DNA of 64,000 bases, from positions 310,001 to 374,000 of the forward strand of contig NW_025963582.1 in the NCBI RefSeq assembly GCF_910591885.1, given 5' to 3'. The stretch is from Bombus terrestris (taxonomy: Eukaryota; Arthropoda; Insecta; Hymenoptera; Apidae). Shown here one piece after another: positions 49,301 to 61,100 of this stretch. A model generated the notes under the pieces. That model saw only the letters and a program-made list of their open reading frames with translations, was not told the DNA's origin and did not search any database. The position numbers were made by a program, and so were the translations under genes. How positions within the stretch are numbered: position 1 is the first letter of the stretch; each line of letters starts with the position of its first letter.

Positions 49301-52300
49301 GTGTCCCTCGGTGTCCAACGGTGTCCCACGTTGTCCCACGTTGTCCCACGTTGTCCCACGATGTCCCACGTTGTCCAACGATGTCCAACGGTGTCCCACG
49401 TTGTCCCACGTTGTCCCACGTTGTCCCACGGTGTCCAACGGTGTCCAACGATGTCCAACGGTGTCCAACGGTGTCCCACGATGTCCACCGATGTCCAACG
49501 GTGTCCAACGGTGTCCAACGGTGTCCAACGGTGTCCAACGATGTCCAACGATGTCCAACGATGTCCAACGGTGTCCAACAATGTCCAACGATGTCCAACG
49601 GTGTCCCACGATGTCCAACGATGTCCAACGATGTCCAACGGTGTCCAACGGTGTCCAAGGGTGTCCCACGTTGTCCCACGTTGTCCCACGTTGTCCCACG
49701 TTGTCCCACGTTGTCCCACGTTGTCCAACGATGTCCAACGGTGTCCCACGTTGTCCCACGTTGCCCCACGTTGTCCCACGTTGTCCCACGTTGTCCCACG
49801 TTGTCCCACGTTGTCCCACGGTGTCCAACGGTGTCCAACGATGTCCAACGGTGTCCAACGGTGTCCCACGATGTCCAACGATGTCCAACGGTGTCCAACG
49901 GTGTCCAACGGTGTCCAACGGTGTCCAACGATGTCCAACGATGTCCAACGATGTTCAACGGTGTCCAACGATGTCCAACGATGTCCAACGGTGTCCCACG
50001 ATGTCCAACGATGTCCAACGATGTCCAACGGTGTCCAACGGTGTCCCGCGTTGTCCCACGTTGTCCCACGTTGTCCCACGGTGTCCAACGATGTCCAACG
50101 GTGTCCAACGGTGTCCCACGTTGTCCCACGTTGTCCCACGTTGTCCCACGGTGTCCAACGGTGTCCAACGATGTCCAACGGTGTCCAACGGTGTCCCACG
50201 ATGTCCACCGATGTCCAACGGTGTCCAACGGTGTCCAACGGTGTCCAACGGTGTCCAACGATGTCCAACGATGTCCAACGATGTCCAACGGTGTCCAACA
50301 ATGTCCAACGATGTCCAACGGTGTCCCACGGTGTCCCACGTTGTCCCACGTTGTCCCACGGTGTCCAACGATGTCCAACGGTGTCCAACGATGTCCAACG
50401 GTGTCCCACGATGTCCAACGATGTCCAACGATGTCCAACGGTGTCCAACGGTGTCCCACGTTGTCCCACGTTGTCCCACGTTGTCCCACGGTGTCCAACG
50501 ATGTCCAACGGTGTCCCACGTTGTCCAACGGTGTCCCACGTTGTTCCACGTTGCCCCACGTTGTCCCACGTTGTCCCACGTTGTCCCACGATGTCCCACG
50601 TTGTCCCACGTTGTCCCACGTTGCCCCACGTTGCCCCACGTTGTCCCACGTTGTCCCACGTTGTCCCACGATGTCCCACGTTGTCCCACGTTGTCCCACG
50701 TTGTCCCACGTTGTCCCACGTTGTCCCACGTTGTCCCACGTTGTCCCACGTTGTCCCACGTTGTCCCACGTTGTCCCACGATGTCCCACGTTGTACCACG
50801 TTGTCCCACGGTGTCCAACGATGTCCAACGGTGTCCCACGTTGTCCAACGGTGTCCCACGTTGTCCCACGTTGCCCCACGTTGTCCCACGTTGTCCCACG
50901 TTGTCCCACGATGTCCCACGTTGTCCCACGTTGTCCCACGTTGTCCCACGTTGTCCCACGTTGTCCCACGTTGTCCCACGTTGTCCCACGTTGTCCCACG
51001 TTGTCCCACGATGTCCCACGTTGTACCACGTTGTCCCACGTTGTCCCACGTTGTCCCACGTTGTCCCACGTTGTCCCACGTTGTCCCACGTTGTCCCACG
51101 TTGTCCCACGTTGTCCCACGTTGTCCCACGTTGTCCCACGTTGTCCCACGGTGTCCAACGGTGTCCAACGATGTCCAACGGTGTCCAACGGTGTCCCACG
51201 ATGTCCCCCGATGTCCAACGGTGTCCAACGGTGTCCCACGTTGTCCCACGGTGTCCCACGTTGTCCCACGTTGTCCCACGTTGTCCCACGTTGTCCCACG
51301 TTGTCCCACGTTGTCCCACGTTGTCCCACGTTGTCCCACGATGTCCCACGTTGTCCAACGATGTCCAACGGTGTCCCACGTTGTCCCACGTTGTCCCACG
51401 TTGTCCCACGTTGTCCCACGGTGTCCAACGATGTCCAACGGTGTCCCACGTTGTCCCACGTTGTCCCACGTTGTCCCACGTTGTCCCACGTTGTCCCACG
51501 TTGTCCCACGGTGTCCAACGGTGTCCAACGATGTCCAACGGTGTCCAACGGTGTCCCACGATGTCCACCGATGTCCAACGGTGTCCAACGGTGTCCCACG
51601 TTGTCCCACGTTGTCCCACGTTGTCCTACGTTGTCCCACGTTGTCCCACGTTGCCCCACGTTGTCCCACGTTGTCCCACGTTGTCCCACGGTGTCCAACG
51701 GTGTCCCACGTTGTCCCACGTTGTCCCACGGTGTCCAACGATGTCCAACGGTGTCCAACGGTGTCCAACGGTGTCCCACGTTGTCCCACGTTGTCCCACG
51801 TTGTCCCACGGTGTCCAACGATGTCCAACGGTGTCCCACGTTGTCCCACGTTGCCCCACGTTGTCCCACGTTGTCCCACGTTGTCCCACGTTGTCCCACG
51901 TTGTCCCACGGTGTCCAACGGTGTCCAACGATGTCCAACGGTGTCCAACGGTGTCCCACGATGTCCAACGATGTCCAACGGTGTCCAACGGTGTCCAACG
52001 ATGTCCAACGGTGTCCAACAATGTCCAACGATGTCCAACGGTGTCCCACGATGTCCAACGATGTCCAACGATGTCCAACGGTGTCCAACGGTGTCCAAGG
52101 GTGTCCCACGTTGTCCCACGTTGTCCCACGTTGTCCCACGTTGTCCCACGTTGTCCCACGTTGTCCAACGATGTCCAACGATGTCCAACGGTGTCCCACG
52201 TTGTCCCACGTTGCCCCACGTTGTCCCACGTTGTCCCACGTTGTCCCACGTTGTCCCACGTTGTCCCACGGTGTCCAACGGTGTCCAACGATGTCCAACG

Positions 52301-55300
52301 GTGTCCAACGGTGTCCCACGATGTCCAACGATGTCCAACGGTGTCCAACGGTGTCCAACGGTGTCCAACGGTGTCCAACGATGTCCAACGATGTCCAACG
52401 ATGTCCAACGGTGTCCAACGATGTCCAACGATGTCCAACGGTGTCCCACGATGTCCAACGATGTCCAACGATGTCCAACGGTGTCCAACGGTGTCCCACG
52501 ATGTCCACCGATGTCCAACGGTGTCCAACGGTGTCCAACGGTGTCCAACGGTGTCCAACGATGTCCAACGATGTCCAACGATGTCCAACGGTGTCCAACA
52601 ATGTCCAACGATGTCCAACGGTGTCCCACGATGTCCAACGATGTCCAACGATGTCCAACGGTGTCCAACGGTGTCCAAGGGTGTCCCACGTTGTCCCACG
52701 TTGTCCCACGTTGTCCCACGTTGTCCCACGTTGTCCCACGTTGTCCAACGATGTCCAACGGTGTCCCACGTTGTCCCACGTTGCCCCACGTTGTCCCACG
52801 TTGTCCCACGTTGTCCCACGTTGTCCCACGTTGTCCCACGGTGTCCAACGGTGTCCAACGATGTCCAACGGTGTCCAACGGTGTCCCACGATGTCCAACG
52901 ATGTCCAACGGTGTCCAACGGTGTCCAACGGTGTCCAACGGTGTCCAACGATGTCCAACGATGTCCAACGATGTCCAACGGTGTCCAACGATGTCCAACG
53001 ATGTCCAACGGTGTCCCACGATGTCCAACGATGTCCAACGATGTCCAACGGTGTCCAACGGTGTCCCACGTTGTCCCACGTTGTCCCACGTTGTCCCACG
53101 GTGTCCAACGATGTCCAACGGTGTCCAACGGTGTCCCACGTTGTCCCACGTTGTCCCACGTTGTCCCACGGTGTCCAACGGTGTCCAACGATGTCCAACG
53201 GTGTCCAACGGTGTCCCACGATGTCCACCGATGTCCAACGGTGTCCAACGGTGTCCAACGGTGTCCAACGGTGTCCAACGATGTCCAACGATGTCCAACG
53301 ATGTCCAACGGTGTCCAACAATGTCCAACGATGTCCAACGGTGTCCCACGATGTCCCACGTTGTACCACGTTGTCCCACGGTGTCCAACGATGTCCAACG
53401 GTGTCCCACGTTGTCCAACGGTGTCCCACGTTGTCCCACGTTGCCCCACGTTGTCCCACGTTGTCCCACGTTGTCCCACGATGTCCCACGTTGTCCCACG
53501 TTGTCCCACGTTGTCCCACGTTGTCCCACGTTGTCCCACGTTGTCCCACGTTGTCCCACGTTGTCCCACGTTGTCCCACGATGTCCCACGTTGTACCACG
53601 TTGTCCCACGTTGTCCCACGTTGTCCCACGTTGTCCCACGTTGTCCCACGTTGTCCCACGTTGTCCCACGTTGTCCCACGTTGTCCCACGTTGTCCCACG
53701 TTGTCCCACGTTGTCCCACGTTGTCCCACGGTGTCCAACGGTGTCCAACGATGTCCAACGGTGTCCAACGGTGTCCCACGATGTCCACCGATGTCCAACG
53801 GTGTCCAACGGTGTCCCACGGTGTCCAACGATGTCCAACGGTGTCCCACGTTGTCCCACGTTGTCCCACGTTGTCCCACGTTGTCCCACGGTGTCCAACG
53901 GTGTCCAACGATGTCCAACGGTGTCCAACGGTGTCCCACGATGTCCACCGATGTCCAACGGTGTCCAACGGTGTCCCACGTTGTCCCACGTTGTCCCACG
54001 TTGTCCTACGTTGTCCCACGTTGTCCCACGTTGCCCCACGTTGTCCCACGTTGTCCCACGTTGTCCCACGGTGTCCAACGGTGTCCCACGTTGTCCCACG
54101 TTGTCCCACGGTGTCCAACGATGTCCAACGGTGTCCAACGGTGTCCAACGGTGTCCCACGTTGTCCCACGTTGTCCCACGTTGTCCCACGGTGTCCAACG
54201 ATGTCCAACGGTGTCCCACGTTGTCCCACGTTGCCCCACGTTGTCCCACGTTGTCCCACGTTGTCCCACGTTGTCCCACGTTGTCCCACGGTGTCCAACG
54301 GTGTCCAACGATGTCCAACGGTGTCCAACGGTGTCCCACGATGTCCAACGATGTCCAACGGTGTCCAACGGTGTCCAACGATGTCCAACGGTGTCCAACA
54401 GTGTCCAACGATGTCCAACGGTGTCCCACGATGTCCAACGATGTCCAACGATGTCCAACGGTGTCCAACGGTGTCCAAGGGTGTCCCACGTTGTCCCACG
54501 TTGTCCCACGTTGTCCCACGTTGTCCCACGTTGTCCCACGTTGTCCAACGATGTCCAACGGTGTCCCACGTTGTCCCACGTTGCCCCACGTTGTCCCACG
54601 TTGTCCCACGTTGTCCCACGTTGTCCCACGTTGTCCCACGGTGTCCAACGGTGTCCAACGATGTCCAACGGTGTCCAACGGTGTCCCACGATGTCCAACG
54701 ATGTCCAACGGTGTCCAACGGTGTCCAACGGTGTCCAACGGTGTCCAACGATGTCCAACGATGTCCAACGATGTCCAACGGTGTCCAACGATGTCCAACG
54801 ATGTCCAACGGTGTCCCACGATGTCCAACGATGTCCAACGATGTCCAACGGTGTCCAACGGTGTCCCACGTTGTCCCACGTTGTCCCACGTTGTCCCACG
54901 GTGTCCAACGATGTCCAACGGTGTCCAACGGTGTCCCACGTTGTCCCACGTTGTCCCACGTTGTCCCACGGTGTCCAACGGTGTCCAACGATGTCCAACG
55001 GTGTCCAACGGTGTCCCACGATGTCCACCGATGTCCAACGGAGTCCAACGGTGTCCAACGGTGTCCAACGGTGTCCAACGATGTCCAACGATGTCCAACG
55101 ATGTCCAACGGTGTCCAACAATGTCCAACGATGTCCAACGGTGTCCCACGATGTCCAACGATGTCCAACGATGTCCAACGGTGTCCAACGGTGTCCAAGG
55201 GTGTCCCACGTTGTCCCACGTTGTCCCACGTTGTCCCACGTTGTCCCACGGTGTCCAACGATGCCCAACGGTGTCCCACGTTGTCCCACGTTGTCCCACG

Positions 55301-58110
55301 GTGTCCAACGATGTCCAACGGTGTCCAACGGTGTCCCTCGGTGTCCAACGGTGTCCCACGTTGTCCCACGTTGTCCCACGTTGTCCCACGTTGTCCCACG
55401 TTGTCCCACGTTGTCCAACGATGTCCAACGGTGTCCCACGTTGTTCCACGTTGTTCCACGTTGTCCCACGTTGTCCCACGTTGTCCCACGTTGTCCCACG
55501 TTGTCCCACGTTGTCCCACGTTGTCCCACGTTGTCCCACGTTGTCCCACGTTGTCCCACGGTGTCCAACTGTGTCCAACGATGTCCAACGGTGTCCAACG
55601 GCGTCCCACGATGTCCACCGATGTCCAACGGTGTCCAACGGTGTCCAAAGGTGTCCAACGGTGTCCAACGATGTCCAACGATGTCCAACGATGTCCAACG
55701 GTGTCCAACGATGTCCAACGATGTCCAACGGTGTCCAACGGTGTCCCACGATGTCCACCGATGTCCAACGGTGTCCAACGGTGTCCCACGTTGTCCCACG
55801 TTGTCCTACGTTGTCCCACGTTGTCCCACGTTGTCCCACGTTGTCCCACGTTGTCCCACGTTGTCCCACGGTGTCCAACGGTGTCCCACGTTGTCCCACG
55901 TTGTCCCACGGTGTCCAACGATGTCCAACGGTGTCCAACGGTGTCCCACGGTGTCCCACGTTGTCCCACGTTGTCCCACGGTGTCCAACGATGTCCAACG
56001 GTGTCCCACGTTGTCCCACGTTGTCCCACGTTGTCCCACGTTGTCCCACGTTGTCCCACGTTGTCCCACGTTGTCCCACGTTGTCCCACGTTGTCCCACG
56101 TTGTCCCACGTTGTCCCACGTTGTCCCACGATGTCCCACGTTGTCCAACGATGTCCAACGGTGTCCCACGTTGTCCCACGTTGTCCCACGGTGTCCAACG
56201 GTGTCCAACGATGTCCAACGGTGTCCAACGGTGTCCCACGATGTCCACCGATGTCCAACGGTGTCCAACGGTGTCCAACGGTGTCCAACGGTGTCCAACG
56301 ATGTCCAACGATGTCCAACGATGTCCAACGGTGTCCAACAATGTCCAACGATGTCCAACGGTGTCCCACGATGTCCAACGATGTCCAACGATGTCCAACG
56401 GTGTCCAACGGTGTCCAAGGGTGTCCCACGTTGTCCCACGTTGTCCCACGTTGTCCCACGTTGTCCCACGTTGTCCCACGTTGTCCAACGATGTCCAACG
56501 GTGTCCCACGTTGTCCCACGTTGCCCCACGTTGTCCCACGTTGTCCCACGTTGTCCCACGTTGTCCCACGTTGTCCCACGGTGTCCAACGGTGTCCAACG
56601 ATGTCCAACGGTGTCCAACGGTGTCCCACGATGTCCAACGATGTCCAACGGTGTCCAACGGTGTCCAACGGTGTCCAACGGTGTCCAACGATGTCCAACG
56701 ATGTCCAACGATGTCCAACGGTGTCCAACGATGTCCAACGATGTCCAACGGTGTCCCACGATGTCCAACGATGTCCAACGATGTCCAACGGTGTCCAACG
56801 GTGTCCCACGTTGTCCCACGTTGTCCCACGTTGTCCTACGGTGTCCAACGATGTCCAACGGTGTCCAACGGTGTCCCACGTTGTCCCACGTTGTCCCACG
56901 TTGTCCCACGGTGTCCAACGGTGTCCAACGATGTCCAACGGTGTCCAACGGTGTCCCACGATGTCCACCGATGTCCAACGGTGTCCAACGGTGTCCAACG
57001 GTGTCCAACGGTGTCCAACGATGTCCAACGATGTCCAACGATGTCCAACGGTGTCCAACAATGTCCAACGATGTCCAACGGTGTCCCACGATGTCCAACG
57101 ATGTCCAACGATGTCCAACGGTGTCCAACGGTGTCCAAGGGTGTCCCACGTTTTCCCACGTTGTCCCACGTTGTCCCACGGTGTCCAACGATGCCCAACG
57201 GTGTCCCACGTTGTCCCACGTTGTCCCACGGTGTCCAACGATGTCCAACGGTGTCCAACGGTGTCCCTCGGTGTCCAACGGTGTCCCACGTTGTCCCACG
57301 TTGTCCCACGTTGTCCCACGTTGTCCCACGTTGTCCCACGTTGTCCAACGATGTCCAACGGTGTCCCACGTTGTTCCACGTTGTTCCACGTTGTCCCACG
57401 TTGTCCCACGTTGTCCCACGTTGTCCCACGTTGTCCCACGTTGTCCCACGTTGTCCCACGTTGTCCCACGTTGTCCCACGTTGTCCCACGGTGTCCAACG
57501 GTGTCCAACGATGTCCAACGGTGTCCAACGGCGTCCCACGATGTCCACCGATGTCCAACGGTGTCCAACGGTGTCCAAAGGTGTCCAACGGTGTCCAACG
57601 ATGTCCAACGATGTCCAACGATGTCCAACGGTGTCCAACGATGTCCAACGATGTCCAACGGTGTCCAACGGTGTCCCACGATGTCCACCGATGTCCAACG
57701 GTGTCCAACGGTGTCCCACGTTGTCCCACGTTGTCCTACGTTGTCCCACGTTGTCCCACGTTGTCCCACGTTGTCCCACGTTGTCCCACGTTGTCCCACG
57801 GTGTCCAACGGTGTCCCACGTTGTCCCACGTTGTCCCACGGTGTCCAACGATGTCCAACGGTGTCCAACGGTGTCCCACGGTGTCCCACGTTGTCCCACG
57901 TTGTCCCACGGTGTCCAACGATGTCCAACGGTGTCCCACGTTGTCCCACGTTGTCCCACGTTGTCCCACGTTGTCCCACGTTGTCCCACGTTGTCCCACG
58001 TTGTCCCACGTTGTCCCACGTTGTCCCACGTTGTCCCACGTTGTCCCACGTTGTCCCACGTTGTCCCACGATGTCCCACGTTGTCCAACGATGTCCAACG
58101 GTGTCCCACG
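46370..58110 (+). repeat. Domain V: subfamily with paired CAACA and CAAGG variants
   Basis: A run of GTGTCCAACA, then the usual ATGTCCAACG units, then GTGTCCAAGG about 80 bases later recurs many times here. CAAGG units lie at 48,461, 49,171, 49,651, 52,091, 52,671, 54,471, 55,191, 56,411 and 57,131. The same pair occurs at 35,781/35,851 and 45,661/45,731, its likely source. Spacings of 710-720 bases appear three times. No CCATGG marker occurs in this domain. It looks like a recent spread of one short cassette, inferred from its local concentration. Confidence 0.75.
54231..58110 (+). repeat. Tandem pair of about 1.94-kb repeats at the end of domain V
   Basis: Unit order in roughly 54,230-56,170 recurs in 56,171-58,110. 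Offsets are 1,940 near 54,841, 1,940 at CAAGG (55,191 to 57,131), 1,930 at CCCTC (55,331 to 57,261), GGCGTCCC (55,600 to 57,530) and CCTAC (55,800 to 57,730), and 1,940 again at ATGTCCCACG (56,131 to 58,071). The change between 1,930 and 1,940 is one unit. The left edge is approximate. Confidence 0.75.
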
Positions 58111-61100
58111 TTGTCCCACGTTGTCCCACGTTGTCCCACGTTGGCCCACGGTGTCCAACGATGTCCCACGTTGTCCCACGTTGTCCCACGTTGTCCCACG
58201 TTGTCCCACGTTGTCCCACGATGTCCCACGTTGTCCAACGATGTCCAACGGTGTCCCACGTTGTCCCACGTTGTCCCACGATGTCCCGCGTTGTCCAACG
58301 ATGTCCAACGGTGTCCCACGTTGTCCCACGTTGTCCCACGTTGTCCCACGTTGTCCCACGGTGTCCAACGATGTCCAACGGTGTCCCACGTTGTCCCACG
58401 TTGTCCCACGTTGTCCCACGTTGTCCCACGGTGTCCAACGGTGTCCAACGATGTCCAACCGTGTCCAACGGTGTCCCACGAGTTCCACCGATGTCCAACG
58501 GTGTCCAACGGTGTCCCACGTTGTCCCACGTTGTCCTACGTTGTCCCACGTTGTCCCACGTTGTCCCACGTTGTCCCACGTTGTCCCACGTTGTCCCACG
58601 GTGTCCAACGGTGTCCCACGTTGTCCCACGTTGTCCCACGGTGTCCAACGATGTCCAACGGTGTCCAACGGTGTCCCACGGTGTCCCACGTTGTCCCACG
58701 TTGTCCCACGGTGTCCAACGATGTCCAACGGTGTCCCACGTTGTCCCACGTTGTCCCACGTTGTCCCACGTTGTCCCACGTTGTCCCACGTTGTCCCACG
58801 TTGTCCCACGTTGTCCCACGTTGTCCCACGTTGTCCCACGTTGTCCCACGTTGTCCCACGTTGTCCCACGTTGTCCCACGTTGTCCCACGTTGTCCCACG
58901 TTGTCCCACGTTGTCCCACGTTGTCCCACGTTGTCCCACGTTGTCCCACGTTGTCCCACGTTGTCCCACGTTGTCCCACGTTGTCCCACGTTGTCCCACG
59001 TTGTCCCACGGTGTCCAACGGTGTCCAACGATGTCCAACGGTGTCCAACGGTGTCCCACGTTGTCCCACGTTGTCCCACGTTGTCCCACTTTGTCCCACG
59101 ATATCCCACGTTGTCCCACGATGTCCAACGGTGTCCCACGTTGTCCCACGTTGTCCTACGTTGTCCCACGTTGTCCTACGTTGTCCCACGTTGTCCCACG
59201 TTGTCCCACGTTGTCCCACGTTGTCCCACGTTGTCCCACGTTGTTCCATGGTTTCCCACGTTGTCCCACGTTGTCCCACGTTGTCCCACGGTGTCCAACG
59301 ATGTCCAACGGTGTCCAACGGTGTCCCACGGTGTCCAACGGTGTCCCACGTTGTCCCACGTTGTCCCACGTTGTTCCACGTTGTCCCACGTGGTCCCACG
59401 TTGTCCAACGGTGTCCCACGGTGTCCAACGGTGTCCCACGTTGTCCCACGTTGTCCCACGTTGTCCAACGGTGTCCCACGTTGTCCCACGTTGTCCCACG
59501 TTGTCCCACGGTGTCCAACGATGTCCAACGGTGTCCCACGTTGTCCAACGGTGTCCCACGTTGTCCCACGTTGTCCCACGTTGTCCCACGTTGTCCCACG
59601 ATGTCCCACGTTGTCCCACGCTGTCCCACGTTGTCCCACGTTGTCCCACGTTGTCCCACGGTGTCCAACGGTGTCCAACGATGTCCAACGGTGTCCAACG
59701 GTGTCCCACGGTGTCCCACGTTGTCCCACGTTGTCCCACGTTGTCCCACGGTGTCCAACGATGTCCAACGGTGTCCAACGATGTCCAACGGTGTCCCACG
59801 ATGTCCAACGATGTCCAACGATGTCCAACGGTGTCCAACGGTGTCCCACGTTGTCCCACGTTGTCCCACGTTGTCCCACGGTGTCCAACGATGTCCAACG
59901 GTGTCCAACGGTGTCCCACGGTGTCCAACGGTGTCCCACGTTGTCCCACGTTGTCCCACGTTGTCCCACGTTGTCCCACGTTGTCCAACGATGTCCAACG
60001 GTGTCCCACGTTGTCCCACGTTGTTCCATGGTTTCCCACGTTGTCCCACGTTGTCCCACGTTGTCCCACGGTGTCCAACGATTTCCAACGGTGTCCAACG
60101 GTGTCCAACGGTGTCCCACGTTGTCCCACGTTGTCCCACGTTGTCCCACGGTGTCCAACGATGTCCAACGGTGTCCCACGTTGTCCCACGTTGTCCCACG
60201 TTGTCCCACGTTGTCCCACGTTGTCCCACGGTGTCCCACGTTGTCCCACGTTGTCCCACGGTGTCCCACGTTGTCCCACGTTGTCGCACGTTGTCCCACG
60301 TTGTCCCACGTTGTCCCACGGTGTCCAACGATGTCCAACGGTGTCCTACGGTGTCCAACGGTGTCCAACGATGTCCAACGGTGTCCAACGGTGTCCCACG
60401 GTGTCCAACGGTGTCCAACGGTGTCCCACGGTGTCCAACGGTGTCCCACGTTGTCCCACGTTGTCCCACGTTGTCCCACGGTGTCCAACGATGTCCAACG
60501 GTGTCCCACGTTGTCCCACGTTGTCCCACGTTGTCCCACGTTGTCCCACGTTGTCCCACGTTGTCCCACGTTGTCCAACGATGTCCACCGATGTCCAACG
60601 GTGTCCAACGGTGTCCAACGATGTCCAACGGTGTCCAACGATGTCCCACGTTGTCCCACGTTGTCCCACGTTGTCCCACGTTGTCCCACGTTGTCCAACG
60701 GTGTCCAACGATGTCCAACGGTGTCCCACGTTGTCCCACGTTGTCCCACGTTGTCCCACGTTGTCCCACGTTGTCCCACGTTGTCCCACGTTGTCCCACG
60801 TTGTCCCCCGTTGTCCCACGTTGTCCCACGTTGTCCCACGTTGTCCCACGTTGTCCCACGTTGTCCCACGTTGTCCCACGTTGTCCCACGTTGTCCCACG
60901 TTGTCCCACGTTGTCCCCCGTTGTCCCACGTTGTCCCACGGTGTCCAACGGTGTCCAACGATGTCCAACGGTGTCCAACGGTGTCCAACGGTGTCCAACG
61001 ATGTCCAACGATGTCCAACGATGTCCAACGGTGTCCCACGTTGTCCCATTTTGTCCTACGTTGTCCCACGTTGTCCCACGTTGTCCCACGTTGTCCCACG

